Shown: one piece after another, positions 34,948 through 44,259 of the stretch | Numbering within the stretch: the first letter of the stretch is position 1 | Layout: every line of letters begins with the position of its first letter | Origin: Microbacterium testaceum | Lineage (GTDB): Bacteria > Actinomycetota > Actinomycetes > Actinomycetales > Microbacteriaceae | Direction of reading: 5' to 3' | Assembly: GCF_003075375.1 (NCBI RefSeq) | Contig: NZ_QDFT01000011.1 | Location: forward strand, 1 to 64,000 | DNA: 64,000 nucleotides | Notes under the pieces: generated by a model | The model's input: the letters and a program-made list of their open reading frames with translations, nothing else | What the model was told of the DNA's origin: nothing | Databases searched by the model: none | Program-made: the position numbers and the translations under genes

Positions 34948-35445
34948 ATGCGACACCTGGACGACTGGCAGGACAGAGTGGATGCCGTCTGGGCCGACGA
35001 CACGCTCGCCCCCGACGACGTGATCGCCCGCATCGACGCCCTCGCCGCCGAGCTGCCGGACGACGACCCGGTCGCCCTCTTCGAGCGCGCCGGGGCGCGC
35101 GACTCCGCCGGGGTCGAGGACGAGGCCGAGGTGCTGTACCGCCGTGCCCTCGCGATCGGGCTCGACGACGAGCGGCGCACGCGGGCGACAATCCAGCTCG
35201 CCAGCACGATCCGCAACCTCGGCAAGACGGACGAGGCGCTGGGGATGCTCCGGGCCGAGTACGAGCGCGAGCCGCGCGGGCCGCTGCACGACGCGGCCGC
35301 CGCCTTCTACGCCCTGGCTCTGGCGTCGAACGGGGAAGCCGAGCGGGCGGCATCCGTCGCTCTGCAGGCGCTGGCGCCGCACCTGCCCCGCTATACCCGT
35401 TCCGTGACCGGATACGCGCGAGAAATCGCCGATCACCTCGACTGA
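34948..35445 (+). CDS. Tetratricopeptide-repeat protein
   Basis: A 165-residue TPR protein. Three to four helical pairs are visible: DDVIARIDALAAELPDDDPVALFERAGARDSAG, EAEVLYRRALAIGLDDERRTRATIQLAS and GKTDEALGMLRAEYEREP. No membrane segment. TPR proteins act as protein-binding scaffolds; partners here unknown. ATG 34948 sits after a GAGAG. It is placed between the 56-bp repeats and the ClgR box for clpP1, so it is a separate unit rather than the first clp gene. Its family recurs beside clpP in Microbacteriaceae. Confidence 0.8.
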   Translation: MRHLDDWQDRVDAVWADDTLAPDDVIARIDALAAELPDDDPVALFERAGARDSAGVEDEAEVLYRRALAIGLDDERRTRATIQLASTIRNLGKTDEALGMLRAEYEREPRGPLHDAAAAFYALALASNGEAERAASVALQALAPHLPRYTRSVTGYAREIADHLD

Positions 35446-35447
35446 TC

Positions 35448-35461
35448 CGCCCGCGGCGAAC
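35448..35461. promoter_or_regulatory. ClgR-box match upstream of clpP1
   Basis: On the minus strand the sequence reads GTTCGC-CGCGG-GCG, an exact match to the ClgR box GTTCGC-Y-N4-GCG known from Streptomyces clpP promoters. It lies 28 bases before a TAGATT -10 box and 63 bases before the clpP1 start. Confidence 0.7.
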
Positions 35462-35488
35462 ACGGCATCCGGTGTCGGAGCCCGCCGG

Positions 35489-35494
35489 TAGATT
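35489..35494 (+). promoter_or_regulatory. -10 box of clpP1-clpP2
   Basis: TAGATT, with the ClgR-box match just upstream of where the -35 would fall. Transcript start near 35500. Confidence 0.5.
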
Positions 35495-35523
35495 CGTTGC
35501 AGATCACCGGAAGAGGAGCACAC

Positions 35524-36108
35524 ATGCCCGAACCCCTTATGGCAACGAGCGTCTTCGACAGGCTGCTGAAGGACCGCATCATCTGGCTCGGTTCGGAGGT
35601 GCGTGACGAGAACGCCAACGAGATCTGCGCCAAGATCCTGCTGCTCGCGGCAGAGGACCCGCAGAAGGACATCTACCTCTACATCAATTCGCCCGGCGGC
35701 TCGATCACGGCCGGCATGGCGATCTACGACACGATGCAGTTCGTGCCGAACGACATCGTCACGGTCGGCATCGGCATGGCGGCGTCGATGGGTCAGCTGC
35801 TGCTGACCAGCGGCACCAAGGGCAAGCGGTACATCACGCCCAACGCGCGCGTGCTGCTGCACCAGCCGCACGGCGGCTTCGGCGGAACGTCGAGCGACAT
35901 CCAGACGCAGGCGCAGCTCATCCTCGACATGAAGCGCCGCCTCGCCGAGATCACGGCGAACCAGACCGGCAAGAGCGTCGAGCAGATCAACGCCGACGGC
36001 GACCGCGACCGCTGGTTCACCGCACAAGAGGCGCTCGAGTACGGCTTCGTCGATCACATGCGCGAGCACGCCACCGACGTCACCGGCGGCGGCGGAACCG
36101 CGGCCTGA
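35524..36108 (+). CDS. clpP: ATP-dependent Clp protease proteolytic subunit ClpP1
   Basis: Serine protease ring subunit. The triad is complete: Ser88 in [11 protein letters not shown], His113 in [11 protein letters not shown] and Asp in [12 protein letters not shown] near residue 162. 194 residues. In actinobacteria ClpP1 and ClpP2 stack as two different rings that need each other and bind ClpX or ClpC. ATG 35524 follows AGAGGAG; an internal ATG five codons on is also possible. The gene begins the clpP1-clpP2 operon (23-base gap) under the ClgR-box promoter. HQPHGG and the residue set resemble ClpP1 of Mycobacterium. Confidence 0.95.
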   Translation: MPEPLMATSVFDRLLKDRIIWLGSEVRDENANEICAKILLLAAEDPQKDIYLYINSPGGSITAGMAIYDTMQFVPNDIVTVGIGMAASMGQLLLTSGTKGKRYITPNARVLLHQPHGGFGGTSSDIQTQAQLILDMKRRLAEITANQTGKSVEQINADGDRDRWFTAQEALEYGFVDHMREHATDVTGGGGTAA

Positions 36109-36131
36109 GGCGAGAGGAAAAGGACACCATC

Positions 36132-36794
36132 ATGAACATCCCCACCTTCGGCGGCGCCGCATCGCACATGCCCAGCAGCCGCTACGTCCTTCCTCAGTTC
36201 GAGGAGCGCACGGCCTACGGCTACAAGCGCCAGGACCCGTACAACAAGCTGTTCGAAGATCGCGTGATCTTCCTCGGCGTGCAGGTCGACGACGCGTCGG
36301 CCGACGACGTCATGGCCCAGCTGCTCGTGCTCGAGTCGCAGGACCCCGACCGCGACATCATCATGTACATCAACTCGCCCGGTGGCTCGTTCACCGCCAT
36401 GACGGCGATCTACGACACGATGCAGTACGTCTCGCCGCAGATCCAGACGGTCGTGCTCGGACAGGCCGCGTCCGCGGCATCCGTCCTTCTCGCCGCCGGC
36501 GCCCCCGGCAAGCGTCTCGCCCTGCCCAACGCCCGCATCCTGATCCACCAGCCCGCCATGGGCGAGGCCGGTCACGGTCAGGCGTCGGACATCGAGATCC
36601 AGGCGCAAGAGATCCTGCGCATGCGCACCTGGCTCGAAGAGACGATGGCCCGCCACACCGGCCAGGACGTCGCCAAGGTCAACAAGGACATCGACCGCGA
36701 CAAGATCCTCTCGGCCCACGAGGCCATGGAGTACGGCATCGTCGACCAGGTGCTGACGACCCGCAAGCGTCAGCCTGCGGCTCTCACCGCCTGA
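36132..36794 (+). CDS. clpP: ATP-dependent Clp protease proteolytic subunit ClpP2
   Basis: Second catalytic ring subunit. Triad: Ser114 in GQAASAASVLLAAG, His139 in ILIHQPAMG, and Asp in DKDR-type DIDRDKILSAHEAMEYG near residue 185. The 220-residue length and the tyrosine-rich N-terminus (ERTAYGYKRQDPYNKL) are typical of actinobacterial ClpP2, whose N-terminal extension is removed on maturation. A GAGGAAAAGGA ribosome site precedes ATG 36132. Co-transcribed with clpP1. A strong hairpin follows, so clpX has its own promoter. Confidence 0.95.
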   Translation: MNIPTFGGAASHMPSSRYVLPQFEERTAYGYKRQDPYNKLFEDRVIFLGVQVDDASADDVMAQLLVLESQDPDRDIIMYINSPGGSFTAMTAIYDTMQYVSPQIQTVVLGQAASAASVLLAAGAPGKRLALPNARILIHQPAMGEAGHGQASDIEIQAQEILRMRTWLEETMARHTGQDVAKVNKDIDRDKILSAHEAMEYGIVDQVLTTRKRQPAALTA

Positions 36795-36806
36795 CCCGCT
36801 GCTCCT

Positions 36807-36844
36807 CGACGCCCCGCAGACCCGTTCCGGTCTGCGGGGCGTCG
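36807..36844 (+). terminator. Terminator after clpP2
   Basis: Perfect 16-bp stem (36807-36822 with 36829-36844) and 6-base loop. Confidence 0.8.
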
Positions 36845-37174
36845 TCGTGCGCGGCACCGCACGCGCTCGCGTGTGTTCGGCTCCTCCAGGTCTCGCGCCG
36901 GAACCCGGTCCGCGCCGGGTAGTGCCTCGAGACTGCACCCGGCTGACAAGTCGGCGACATCCTGCAACCGAGATGTCAGGGGAATGCCGTTTCGTGGCGT
37001 CGGCCGCGGTCGAGACCGCCCGGAAACCGACATCACGCCGCCCGCCGTGCCCCAGGCGACGACGCCGGGGGCGATCACGACACCGCCGAGAGCGCAAATG
37101 CCCTCGGTTCGCCCGGGCTCGGGTTAGGCTCGGGTAACACACCGGCGGGGGCCGGGTGACGGGAGGATCCGGCC
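36845..37174 (+). promoter_or_regulatory. 330-base gap before clpX; promoter region
   Basis: No convincing coding sequence. It holds an inverted repeat GACATC-N10-GATGTC (36956-36977) nested inside CTGAC/GTCAG, and a TAGGCT -10-like box near 37125. The last 50 bases are the clpX leader. No ClgR-box match as good as that of clpP1 was found. Confidence 0.4.
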
Positions 37175-38443
37175 ATGGCACGCATCGGTGAGAGCGCCGA
37201 CCTGTTCAAGTGCTCCTTCTGCGGCAAGAGCCAGAAGCAGGTGCAGCAGCTGATCGCCGGTCCGGGCGTGTACATCTGCGACGAATGCGTCGAGCTGTGC
37301 AACGAGATCATCGAAGAGCGCATGGCCGAGTCGTCCGCCGGCGAGGTCGCCGAGTTCGACCTTCCCAAGCCCCGCGAGATCTTCTCGTTCCTCGAGGAGT
37401 ACGTCGTCGGTCAGGAGCCCGCCAAGCGCGCGCTGGCCGTCGCCGTCTACAACCACTACAAGCGCGTCCGGTCGCACGGCACCCTGCAGCCCGCCGAGGC
37501 CCGCGCCGAAGAGATCGACATCGCCAAGAGCAACATCCTGCTGCTCGGCCCGACCGGCTGCGGCAAGACCTACCTGGCGCAGACCCTCGCCAAGCGCCTC
37601 AACGTGCCCTTCGCAGTGGCGGATGCCACGGCCCTCACCGAGGCCGGCTACGTCGGCGAAGACGTCGAGAACATCCTGCTAAAGCTCCTGCAGGCGGCTG
37701 ACTTCGACGTCAAGCGCGCCGAGACCGGGATCATCTACATCGACGAGGTCGACAAGATCGCTCGCAAGGCCGAGAACCCCTCGATCACGCGCGACGTGTC
37801 GGGTGAGGGCGTGCAGCAGGCCCTGCTGAAGATCCTCGAGGGCACGGTCGCCTCGGTTCCGCCGCAGGGCGGCCGCAAGCACCCGCATCAGGAGTTCATC
37901 CAGATCGACACGACGAACGTCCTGTTCATCGTCGCCGGGGCGTTCGCGGGCCTCGAAGAGATCATCTCGGCCCGCGTCGGCAAGCACGGCGTCGGCTTCG
38001 GTGCACCGCTGCATCGCAAAGAGGACGCCCCCGACCTCTTCAGCGAGGCGCTGCCCGAGGATCTGCACAAGTTCGGCCTGATCCCCGAGTTCATCGGGCG
38101 TCTGCCCGTCGTGGCATCCGTGTCTCCGCTCGACCAGGACGCGCTGATGGAGATCCTCACGGCGCCCCGCAACGCCCTGGTCAAGCAGTACCAGCGCATG
38201 TTCGAGCTCGACGGCGTGCAGCTGGAGTTCGACGAGGACGCCCTGCGTGCGATCGCCGACCTCGCCGTCGCCCGCAAGACCGGAGCCCGCGGATTGCGCG
38301 CGATCCTCGAGGACGTGCTCGGCCCGATCATGTTCGACGTGCCGTCGGCCGACGACATCGCCAAGGTCGTCATCACCCGCGCTGCCGTCGAAGACCGCGC
38401 GCAGCCGACGATCGTGCTGGCGCAGAAGCGACGCAGCGCCTAG
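37175..38443 (+). CDS. clpX: ATP-dependent Clp protease ATP-binding subunit ClpX
   Basis: AAA+ unfoldase that feeds tagged proteins to ClpP1P2. The N-terminal zinc domain CSFC and CDEC (residues 13-38) recognises substrates and adaptors. Walker A is [15 protein letters not shown] near residue 126, Walker [14 protein letters not shown] near residue 190, and the pore loop GYVGEDVE sits between them. Sensor 1 and the ClpP-binding IGF loop ([17 protein letters not shown]) near residue 300 follow. 422 residues. ATG 37175 by family start [19 protein letters not shown]. It stands apart from clpP1P2 behind a terminator. Confidence 0.97.
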   Translation: MARIGESADLFKCSFCGKSQKQVQQLIAGPGVYICDECVELCNEIIEERMAESSAGEVAEFDLPKPREIFSFLEEYVVGQEPAKRALAVAVYNHYKRVRSHGTLQPAEARAEEIDIAKSNILLLGPTGCGKTYLAQTLAKRLNVPFAVADATALTEAGYVGEDVENILLKLLQAADFDVKRAETGIIYIDEVDKIARKAENPSITRDVSGEGVQQALLKILEGTVASVPPQGGRKHPHQEFIQIDTTNVLFIVAGAFAGLEEIISARVGKHGVGFGAPLHRKEDAPDLFSEALPEDLHKFGLIPEFIGRLPVVASVSPLDQDALMEILTAPRNALVKQYQRMFELDGVQLEFDEDALRAIADLAVARKTGARGLRAILEDVLGPIMFDVPSADDIAKVVITRAAVEDRAQPTIVLAQKRRSA

Positions 38444-38499
38444 GGACCGGTTCGGAGCGTCGCGCCCGGCGGCAGCCGAGATCGCGACAGGATGAGGGG

Positions 38500-39009
38500 A
38501 TGCTCCCCGACCTGCAGCTTCCTGTCGTCCTGTCCAGCCGCGGCGGAGAGGTCGTCATCCGACGGGCGACCGTGACCGACCTCTCGGCGCTCGTGACGTT
38601 GCTCTCGGACGATGCGATCAGCGCGGCACGCGGTGACCGCGGCGATGATGCGGACGTCGAGGCCTACGGCGGCGCTCTGCGCAGCGTGCTCGACGCGCCG
38701 CTGAACGACCTCCTCGCCGTGGAGGCGGCCGACGGCACGGTGGTGGGGACCCTCCAGCTCACGGTCATCCCCGGTATGGCGCGTCGGGGCGCCACGCGCA
38801 TGCTCGTCGAGGCGGTGCGGGTGGCGTCGAGCGCGCGTTCCGGCGGAATAGGCAGCGCGGTGATGCGCTGGGTGATGCACGTCGCGGCCCCGGCGACCGG
38901 CGCGACCCTCGTGCAGCTCACCTCCGACGCCGCGCGCGTCGATGCCCACCGGTTCTACACGCGACTCGGCTTCGCCGACTCCCACATCGGCTTCAAGTAC
39001 GCGCTGTGA
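38500..39009 (+). CDS. GNAT family N-acetyltransferase
   Basis: A 169-residue acetyltransferase using acetyl-CoA. The fold is seen in [16 protein letters not shown] at the start, [28 protein letters not shown] near residue 82, the CoA-binding loop [15 protein letters not shown] near residue 110 and [19 protein letters not shown] at the end. The substrate is not known. A weak CAGGAT box 7 bases before ATG 38500 hints at a leaderless start, with GAGGGG as an alternative ribosome site. It stands after clpX and before a shared terminator. Confidence 0.9.
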   Translation: MLPDLQLPVVLSSRGGEVVIRRATVTDLSALVTLLSDDAISAARGDRGDDADVEAYGGALRSVLDAPLNDLLAVEAADGTVVGTLQLTVIPGMARRGATRMLVEAVRVASSARSGGIGSAVMRWVMHVAAPATGATLVQLTSDAARVDAHRFYTRLGFADSHIGFKYAL

Positions 39010-39013
39010 CGCC

Positions 39014-39048
39014 TCCGGGCCCGTGTACACGGCGCACCCGGGCCCGGA
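39014..39048. terminator. Bidirectional terminator, acetyltransferase and M3 peptidase
   Basis: 9-bp stem (39014-39022 with 39040-39048) between converging genes. Confidence 0.6.
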
Positions 39049-39054
39049 ATCGCG

Positions 39055-41103
39055 TCAGCCCGCGAGACCGCGGCGCTCCAGCAGGGGCTGGATCTCGGCA
39101 TCCCGACCGCGGAAATCCCGGTAGGCCGCGAGGGGGTCGCCCGAACCGCCGACGCCCAGCAGACGATGGCGGAATCGGTCGCCGTTCTCGCGCGTGAGTC
39201 CGCCGTTCTCGCCGAACCACTCCACGGTGTCGGCGTCGAGCACCTCGCTCCAGATGTACGAGTAGTAGCCCGCGCTGTACCCGCCCGAGAACACGTGCGC
39301 GAAGTACGTCGAGGCGTATCGCGTCGGGACGACGGGGTTGTCGAGCCCGATGTCCGCGAGGGCCGCCGCCTGGAAGGCCGCGACGTCGATGTCGGCCGAC
39401 GCCTCGTCGAGAGAGAGGGTGTGACACGCCTGGTCGATCCAGGATGCCGCCAGGTACTCGCTCGTGGCGAAGCCCTGGTTGAACGCCTCGGAGGCGTGCA
39501 GGCGTTCGACCACGTCGGCCGGCAGCGGTTCGTCGGTGTCGATGTGCCGCGCGTAGTTCGAGAGGATCTCGGGCCAGAGGATCCACATCTCGTTCACCTG
39601 GCTGGGGAACTCGACGAAGTCCCGGTACACCGCGGTGCCCGCGAAGTGCGGGTAGGTGACGGTCGCGAAGAGGCCGTGCAGGGCGTGACCGAACTCGTGG
39701 AACAGGGTCGTGACCTCGTCGAGCGTCAGCAGCGTCGGGGTGCCGGGGGCGGGCTTGTTCACGTTGAGGTTGTTCACCACGACCGGTGCGGTCCCGCGCA
39801 GCGCCGACTGCGTGACGATCGAGTTCATCCACGCGCCGCCGCGTTTGGTGTCGCGCGTGTACAGGTCGAGCAGGAAGAGCCCGAGCTCACTGCCGTCGGC
39901 GTTGTGCACCTCGAAGACGCGGACCTCGGGGTGGTAGCCCTGCAGGTCGTGCCTCTCGGTGACACGGATGCCGTACAGCTGCTCGGCCGCGAAGAACACG
40001 CCGTCGCGCAGCACCCGCTCCGCCTCGAACCACGGGCGCAGCGCGGCACGGTCGAGGTCGTACTTCTCGGCGCGCACCTTCTCGGTGTAGAACGCCCAGT
40101 CGTGGGCCTCGATCCGGATGCCGTCGGCGTCGGCGATCCGCTGCAGGGCGGCCTGTTCGTCGCGGGCGTTCGCGGCGGCCGGCGCGGCCAGACGCCGCAG
40201 CAGCGACGCGACGGCGTCGGGGGAGCCGGCGGTCTGATCGGCGAGCACGGCCGCGGCGTGAGAGGGGTAGCCGAGCAGGGCCGCGCGTTCGGCTCGCAGC
40301 CGCACGATCTCACGCAGCACCGGGCGGTTGTCGTGCGCGTTGTCACGCGCCGCGCGCGAGCGCGACGCCTCGAGCAGCCGTCGGCGGCTCTCGCGGTTCG
40401 TCAGAGACGACAGGTACGGGTGCCCGGTGTAGAGCGTGAGGGTGACGACGTAACGACCGTCGAGTCCGCGGCTCGTCGCGGTCTGCGCGGCGGCCGAGAG
40501 CTCGCCGTCGCCGAGCCCGTCGAGCTCGGCGGCATCGTCGAACACGACGGCGAGGTCGTTCGTGTCGGCGAGCAGGTTCTTCTCGAACGTGGTCGTCAGC
40601 ACGGACAAGCGCTGGTTGAGGTCGGTCAGACGCTGCTTCTGCGCGGCATCCAGACCGGCGCCGGCCAACGCCATCTCGCGGTGATGCCGTTCCACCAGGT
40701 AGCGGCTCTCGGCATCCAGGTCCAGATCGCCCAGCTGCTCGTGCACCGCGGCGATGCGGGCGAACAGAGCGGCATCGAGCTGGATCGCGTCGCGGTGGGC
40801 GGACATGAGGGGCGCGAGCTGCTCTTCGACGGCCTGGATCTCGGGAGTGCCGTCGGCGCCCGTCACCGTGTAGAACGTGCGCGAGACACGACCGAGCAGC
40901 TCTCCGCTGCGCTCGAGGGCGACGAGCGTGTTCTCGAACGTCGCCGGCTCGGTCTGAGCGGTGATCGCGTCGACCTCGGCCCGCTGAGCGGCGAACGCTT
41001 CGCGGAAGGCGGGGAGGTAGTGCTCGGACCGGATGCTGCCGTAGGGCGGCAGGTCGTAGGGGAGCGCGGGGGAGGACAGCAGGGGATTGGGGGCATCCGT
41101 CAT
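39055..41103 (-). CDS. M3 family metallopeptidase (oligopeptidase/Dcp type)
   Basis: A 682-residue zinc oligopeptidase. The zinc site HEFGHALHGLF is near residue 462 with the third ligand Glu about 28 residues later (RDFVEFPSQVNE). The large helical dome and the C-terminal YASTYFAHVFSGGYSAGYYSYIWSEVLD are typical of M3A dipeptidyl carboxypeptidases. It trims cytosolic peptides, for instance from Clp or signal-peptide breakdown. ATG 41103 follows TAGGCT by 7 bases, again leaderless. It converges on the acetyltransferase. Dcp and OpdA are hard to tell apart from sequence alone. Confidence 0.93.
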   Translation of the reverse strand: MTDAPNPLLSSPALPYDLPPYGSIRSEHYLPAFREAFAAQRAEVDAITAQTEPATFENTLVALERSGELLGRVSRTFYTVTGADGTPEIQAVEEQLAPLMSAHRDAIQLDAALFARIAAVHEQLGDLDLDAESRYLVERHHREMALAGAGLDAAQKQRLTDLNQRLSVLTTTFEKNLLADTNDLAVVFDDAAELDGLGDGELSAAAQTATSRGLDGRYVVTLTLYTGHPYLSSLTNRESRRRLLEASRSRAARDNAHDNRPVLREIVRLRAERAALLGYPSHAAAVLADQTAGSPDAVASLLRRLAAPAAANARDEQAALQRIADADGIRIEAHDWAFYTEKVRAEKYDLDRAALRPWFEAERVLRDGVFFAAEQLYGIRVTERHDLQGYHPEVRVFEVHNADGSELGLFLLDLYTRDTKRGGAWMNSIVTQSALRGTAPVVVNNLNVNKPAPGTPTLLTLDEVTTLFHEFGHALHGLFATVTYPHFAGTAVYRDFVEFPSQVNEMWILWPEILSNYARHIDTDEPLPADVVERLHASEAFNQGFATSEYLAASWIDQACHTLSLDEASADIDVAAFQAAALADIGLDNPVVPTRYASTYFAHVFSGGYSAGYYSYIWSEVLDADTVEWFGENGGLTRENGDRFRHRLLGVGGSGDPLAAYRDFRGRDAEIQPLLERRGLAG

Positions 41104-41109
41104 CGGTCC

Positions 41110-41115
41110 AGCCTA
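41110..41115 (-). promoter_or_regulatory. -10 box of leaderless M3 peptidase gene
   Basis: TAGGCT on the minus strand ends 7 bases before ATG 41103. Confidence 0.5.
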
Positions 41116-41211
41116 GGCGGCGGACCGTGCGCGGTCACGGAGAGGAACGGACGTCCGCGAGCGTCCTGGGCTCACCCCCTCCGGTGGAGCGCGAGAGGCT
41201 CCGAAGCGGAC

Positions 41212-41245
41212 GAGCCCGCCGCCCCCGGACGGGGACGGCGGGCTC
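41212..41245 (-). terminator. Terminator after valS operon
   Basis: 10-bp GC stem (41212-41221 with 41236-41245), 21 bases after the stop of the 82-residue gene. Confidence 0.6.
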
Positions 41246-41265
41246 GGGGCTCGTCGAGACGCGGC

Positions 41266-41514
41266 TCAGGCGAATTCGGCGTCGTCGTCGTAGCGCACGA
41301 CGACCTCACCCGAGGCGTCCTGGCTCACGATGACCCCGGTGTCGAGCTCGGCGACGGGTCGACCCTCGAGGAAGGTCAGCGTCCACCGCGGGGCGGGGGC
41401 ACTGAGTCCGTCGGGGTTGAGAGCGGCCTCGACCGCGGCGATCTGCGCGTGCAGCGCCTCGGGAACGGCCTTGGGGGGCTGCTCACGGGCGGTCCAACGG
41501 GTTCCGAGTTGCAT
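41266..41514 (-). CDS. Small protein coupled to valS, function unknown
   Basis: An 82-residue soluble acidic protein, MQLGTRWTAREQPPKAVPE at its start, with a basic-aromatic N-terminus, a predicted helix (LHAQIAAVEAAL) and a strand-rich end (GVIVSQDASGEVVVRYDDDAEF). The ATG overlaps the valS stop by one base (TGATG), so it is read from the valS message. I do not recognise a characterised family. The translational coupling and the terminator after it support that it is real. Confidence 0.7.
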   Translation of the reverse strand: MQLGTRWTAREQPPKAVPEALHAQIAAVEAALNPDGLSAPAPRWTLTFLEGRPVAELDTGVIVSQDASGEVVVRYDDDAEFA

Positions 41515-44081
41515 CAGGCCTCCTGGGGTGCGAACACGATGTCGGTGACGGTGGTGGCGTCGGCCTCGGCGAACGAGATCGCCTCGATCCGGCCCACGGC
41601 GCGCAGGTCGCCCTCGGCGAGGCGGAGGGCCTCGACGTGCGGGCCCGAGACGGTGAGCGAGGTGACCGGGGTCTTCTGCGAGGCCTTCGCCTCGGTCTTG
41701 GCGCGACGGATGCCGATGAGCGCGGCGCTGACGGTGGTCAGCACGGCCGGGTCGCCCTCGATGCCGAGCGGCTCGGGCCACGCGGCGGTGTGCACCGAGC
41801 CCTCTTCGAACCACGACCACACCTCTTCGGACGCGAACGACAGCACGGGCGCGAACAGCCGCACGAGCGTCGACAGCGCGGTGCGCAGCGCGAGGGCCGC
41901 GGACGCCTGTCCCGCGTCGGACTGGTCGTACGCGCGCTCCTTCACCAGCTCGAGGTAGTCGTCGCAGAAGGTCCAGAAGAACGACTCGGTGATCTCGAGC
42001 GCCCGCGCGTGGTCGTACGCCTCGAACGCGGCGGTGGCGTCGCGCACCACGGCATCCAGGGTCGAGAGCATCGACGCGTCGAGCGCGTGCGTGACCTCGG
42101 CGCCCTTGGGCACGGGGAACGACAGCACGAACTTCGCCGCGTTGAGCAGCTTGATCGCGAGGCGCCGGCCGATCTTGACCTGGGTCGGGTTCTGGGGGTC
42201 GAAGGCCGCATCGGTGCCGAGGCGGCTCGACGCCGACCAGTAGCGCACGGCGTCAGAGCCGTGCTGCTGCAGGATGTCGGCGGGCGTGACCACGTTGCCC
42301 TTGGACTTCGACATCTTCTTGCGGTCGGGGTCGACGATGAAGCCCGAGATGGCGGCATCCGTCCAGGGGCTCCGGTCGTCTTCGAGGGCGCTGCGCAGCA
42401 TGGTCGAGAAGAGCCACGTGCGGATGATGTCCTGACCCTGCGGGCGCAGGTCGAACGGCGACACGAGGTTCCACAGCTCCTCGTCGCGCTGCCAGCCGCC
42501 GGCGAGCTGCGGGGTGAGCGACGACGTCGCCCACGTGTCGAGGATGTCGCGCTCGGCGTCGAAGCCGCCCGGGACGCCGCGCTGGTCCTCCGTGTAGCCC
42601 GGGGGCACGTCGGTGGTCGGGTCGACCGGCAGCGAAGCCAGGTCGGGGGTGAGCACGCGGTCGTAGTCGCGCTCTCCGTCCTCGTCGAGGCCGTACCAGA
42701 CCGGGATCGGCACACCGAAGAACCGTTGACGCGACACGAGCCAGTCGCCCGTGAGGCCGTTGGTCCAGTTCTCGAAGCGCACGCGCATGAAATCGGGATG
42801 CCACGACATCTCGCGGCCGAGGGTCACCAGGCGCTCGCGCAGCTCGGCATCCCGAGCCCCGTTGCGGATGTACCACTGGCGCGTCGACACGATCTCGAGC
42901 GGGCGGTCGCCCTTCTCGAAGAACTTCACGGGATGGGTGAAGGGCTTGGGGGCGCCCTCCATGGCGCCGGATTCCTGCAGCAGCTCGACGATGCGCTTCT
43001 TGGCGCTGAACACCGTCTTGCCCGACAGTTCCGCGTAGGCCGCCTTCGCGGCATCCGTCACGATCACATCGGGAGCGTCGGCGACGATGCGGCCGTCCTT
43101 GCCGATGATCGTGCGGTTTGGCAGGTCGAGCTCGCGCCACCAGATGATGTCGGTCACGTCGCCGAAGGTGCAGATCATGGCGATGCCCGAGCCCTTGTCC
43201 TTCTGCGCGAGCGGGTGAGCGAGCACGGGCACCTCGACGTCGAACAGCGGGGTGCGCACGGTCGTGCCGAACAGGGGCTGGTAGCGCTCGTCGTCCGGGT
43301 TGGCCACCAGCGCCACGCACGCCGGCAGCAGCTCGGGGCGGGTGGTCTCGATGAACACGTCGCCCGAACCGTCGGTCTTGGCGAAGCCCACGCGGTGGTA
43401 CGCGGCGGGCTGATCGCGGTCCTCGAGCTCGGCCTGGGCGATCGCGGAGCGGAAGTCGACGTCCCACAGCGTCGGGGCGAGCGCCTGATACGCCTCGCCG
43501 CGGTCGACGTTGCGCAGGAACGCCAGCTGGCTCGTGCGGATGGAGTCGTCCGAGATGGTGCGGTAGGTCTGCGTCCAGTCGACGCTCAGGCCCAGCTCGC
43601 GGAACAGGTCCTCGAACTGCTTCTCGTCCTCGACCGTGAGCTGCTCGCACAGCTCGATGAAGTTGCGGCGGCTGATGGGCACCTGGTCGGCGGCCTTGCT
43701 GCTCTTGTTGTCGCCGCCCGCGAACGGCGGGGTGAAGTCGGCGTCGTAGGGGAGCGAGGGGTCGCAGCGCACGCCGTAGTAGTTCTGCACGCGGCGCTCG
43801 GTGGGCAGGCCGTTGTCGTCCCAACCCATCGGGTAGAACACCGTCTTGCCGCGCATGCGCTCGAAGCGCACCTTCACGTCCGTGTGCGTGAACGAGAACA
43901 CGTGCCCGATGTGCAGGCTTCCGGATGCCGTCGGCGGCGGCGTGTCCACCGAGTACACGCCCTGGCGGCCGGCCTCGGCGGCGCGGGGGCGGTCGAACAC
44001 GTACGTGCCGCGCTCTTTCCAGGCGGCATCCCATTTCTGCTCGAGGCCTTCCAGGGCGGGCTTGTCGGGAATGGTGGCCAT
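41514..44081 (-). CDS. valS: Valyl-tRNA synthetase (archaeal-like type)
   Basis: Class I synthetase charging tRNA-Val. The HIGH motif is in GSLHIGHVFSFTHTD near residue 45 and KMSKS in DPDRKKMSKSKGNVV near residue 580; the editing domain lies between. The anticodon-binding helical domain follows, ending with IRRAKTEAKASQKTPVTSL. 855 residues. The C-terminal coiled-coil arm of typical bacterial ValRS is absent, as in archaeal-type enzymes. ATG 44081 follows GAGGAGT. Unlike ileS no T-box is visible. It starts an operon with the 82-residue gene. Confidence 0.95.
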   Translation of the reverse strand: MATIPDKPALEGLEQKWDAAWKERGTYVFDRPRAAEAGRQGVYSVDTPPPTASGSLHIGHVFSFTHTDVKVRFERMRGKTVFYPMGWDDNGLPTERRVQNYYGVRCDPSLPYDADFTPPFAGGDNKSSKAADQVPISRRNFIELCEQLTVEDEKQFEDLFRELGLSVDWTQTYRTISDDSIRTSQLAFLRNVDRGEAYQALAPTLWDVDFRSAIAQAELEDRDQPAAYHRVGFAKTDGSGDVFIETTRPELLPACVALVANPDDERYQPLFGTTVRTPLFDVEVPVLAHPLAQKDKGSGIAMICTFGDVTDIIWWRELDLPNRTIIGKDGRIVADAPDVIVTDAAKAAYAELSGKTVFSAKKRIVELLQESGAMEGAPKPFTHPVKFFEKGDRPLEIVSTRQWYIRNGARDAELRERLVTLGREMSWHPDFMRVRFENWTNGLTGDWLVSRQRFFGVPIPVWYGLDEDGERDYDRVLTPDLASLPVDPTTDVPPGYTEDQRGVPGGFDAERDILDTWATSSLTPQLAGGWQRDEELWNLVSPFDLRPQGQDIIRTWLFSTMLRSALEDDRSPWTDAAISGFIVDPDRKKMSKSKGNVVTPADILQQHGSDAVRYWSASSRLGTDAAFDPQNPTQVKIGRRLAIKLLNAAKFVLSFPVPKGAEVTHALDASMLSTLDAVVRDATAAFEAYDHARALEITESFFWTFCDDYLELVKERAYDQSDAGQASAALALRTALSTLVRLFAPVLSFASEEVWSWFEEGSVHTAAWPEPLGIEGDPAVLTTVSAALIGIRRAKTEAKASQKTPVTSLTVSGPHVEALRLAEGDLRAVGRIEAISFAEADATTVTDIVFAPQEA

Positions 44082-44259
44082 GGGGGTACTCCTCGAGCGA
44101 TATGGGCGGCACTGTGTGAGCGTGCCTGATGGGTGTGGCATCCATCGTATCGGGACGGGCTCGTCGTGTCGGGGGCGCGCACGAACCCCCACTTTCCGCA
44201 CCGGGTCCAGCAACGCGGGTAGGCTGGAGTTTCCCCACCAGACACTTCGAGGTTTCGTC

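Noticed and set aside
37100..37125. ClgR box before clpX (GTTCGCCCGGGCTCG)
   Set aside because: First half fits, but the second half GCG is not present at the right spacing.
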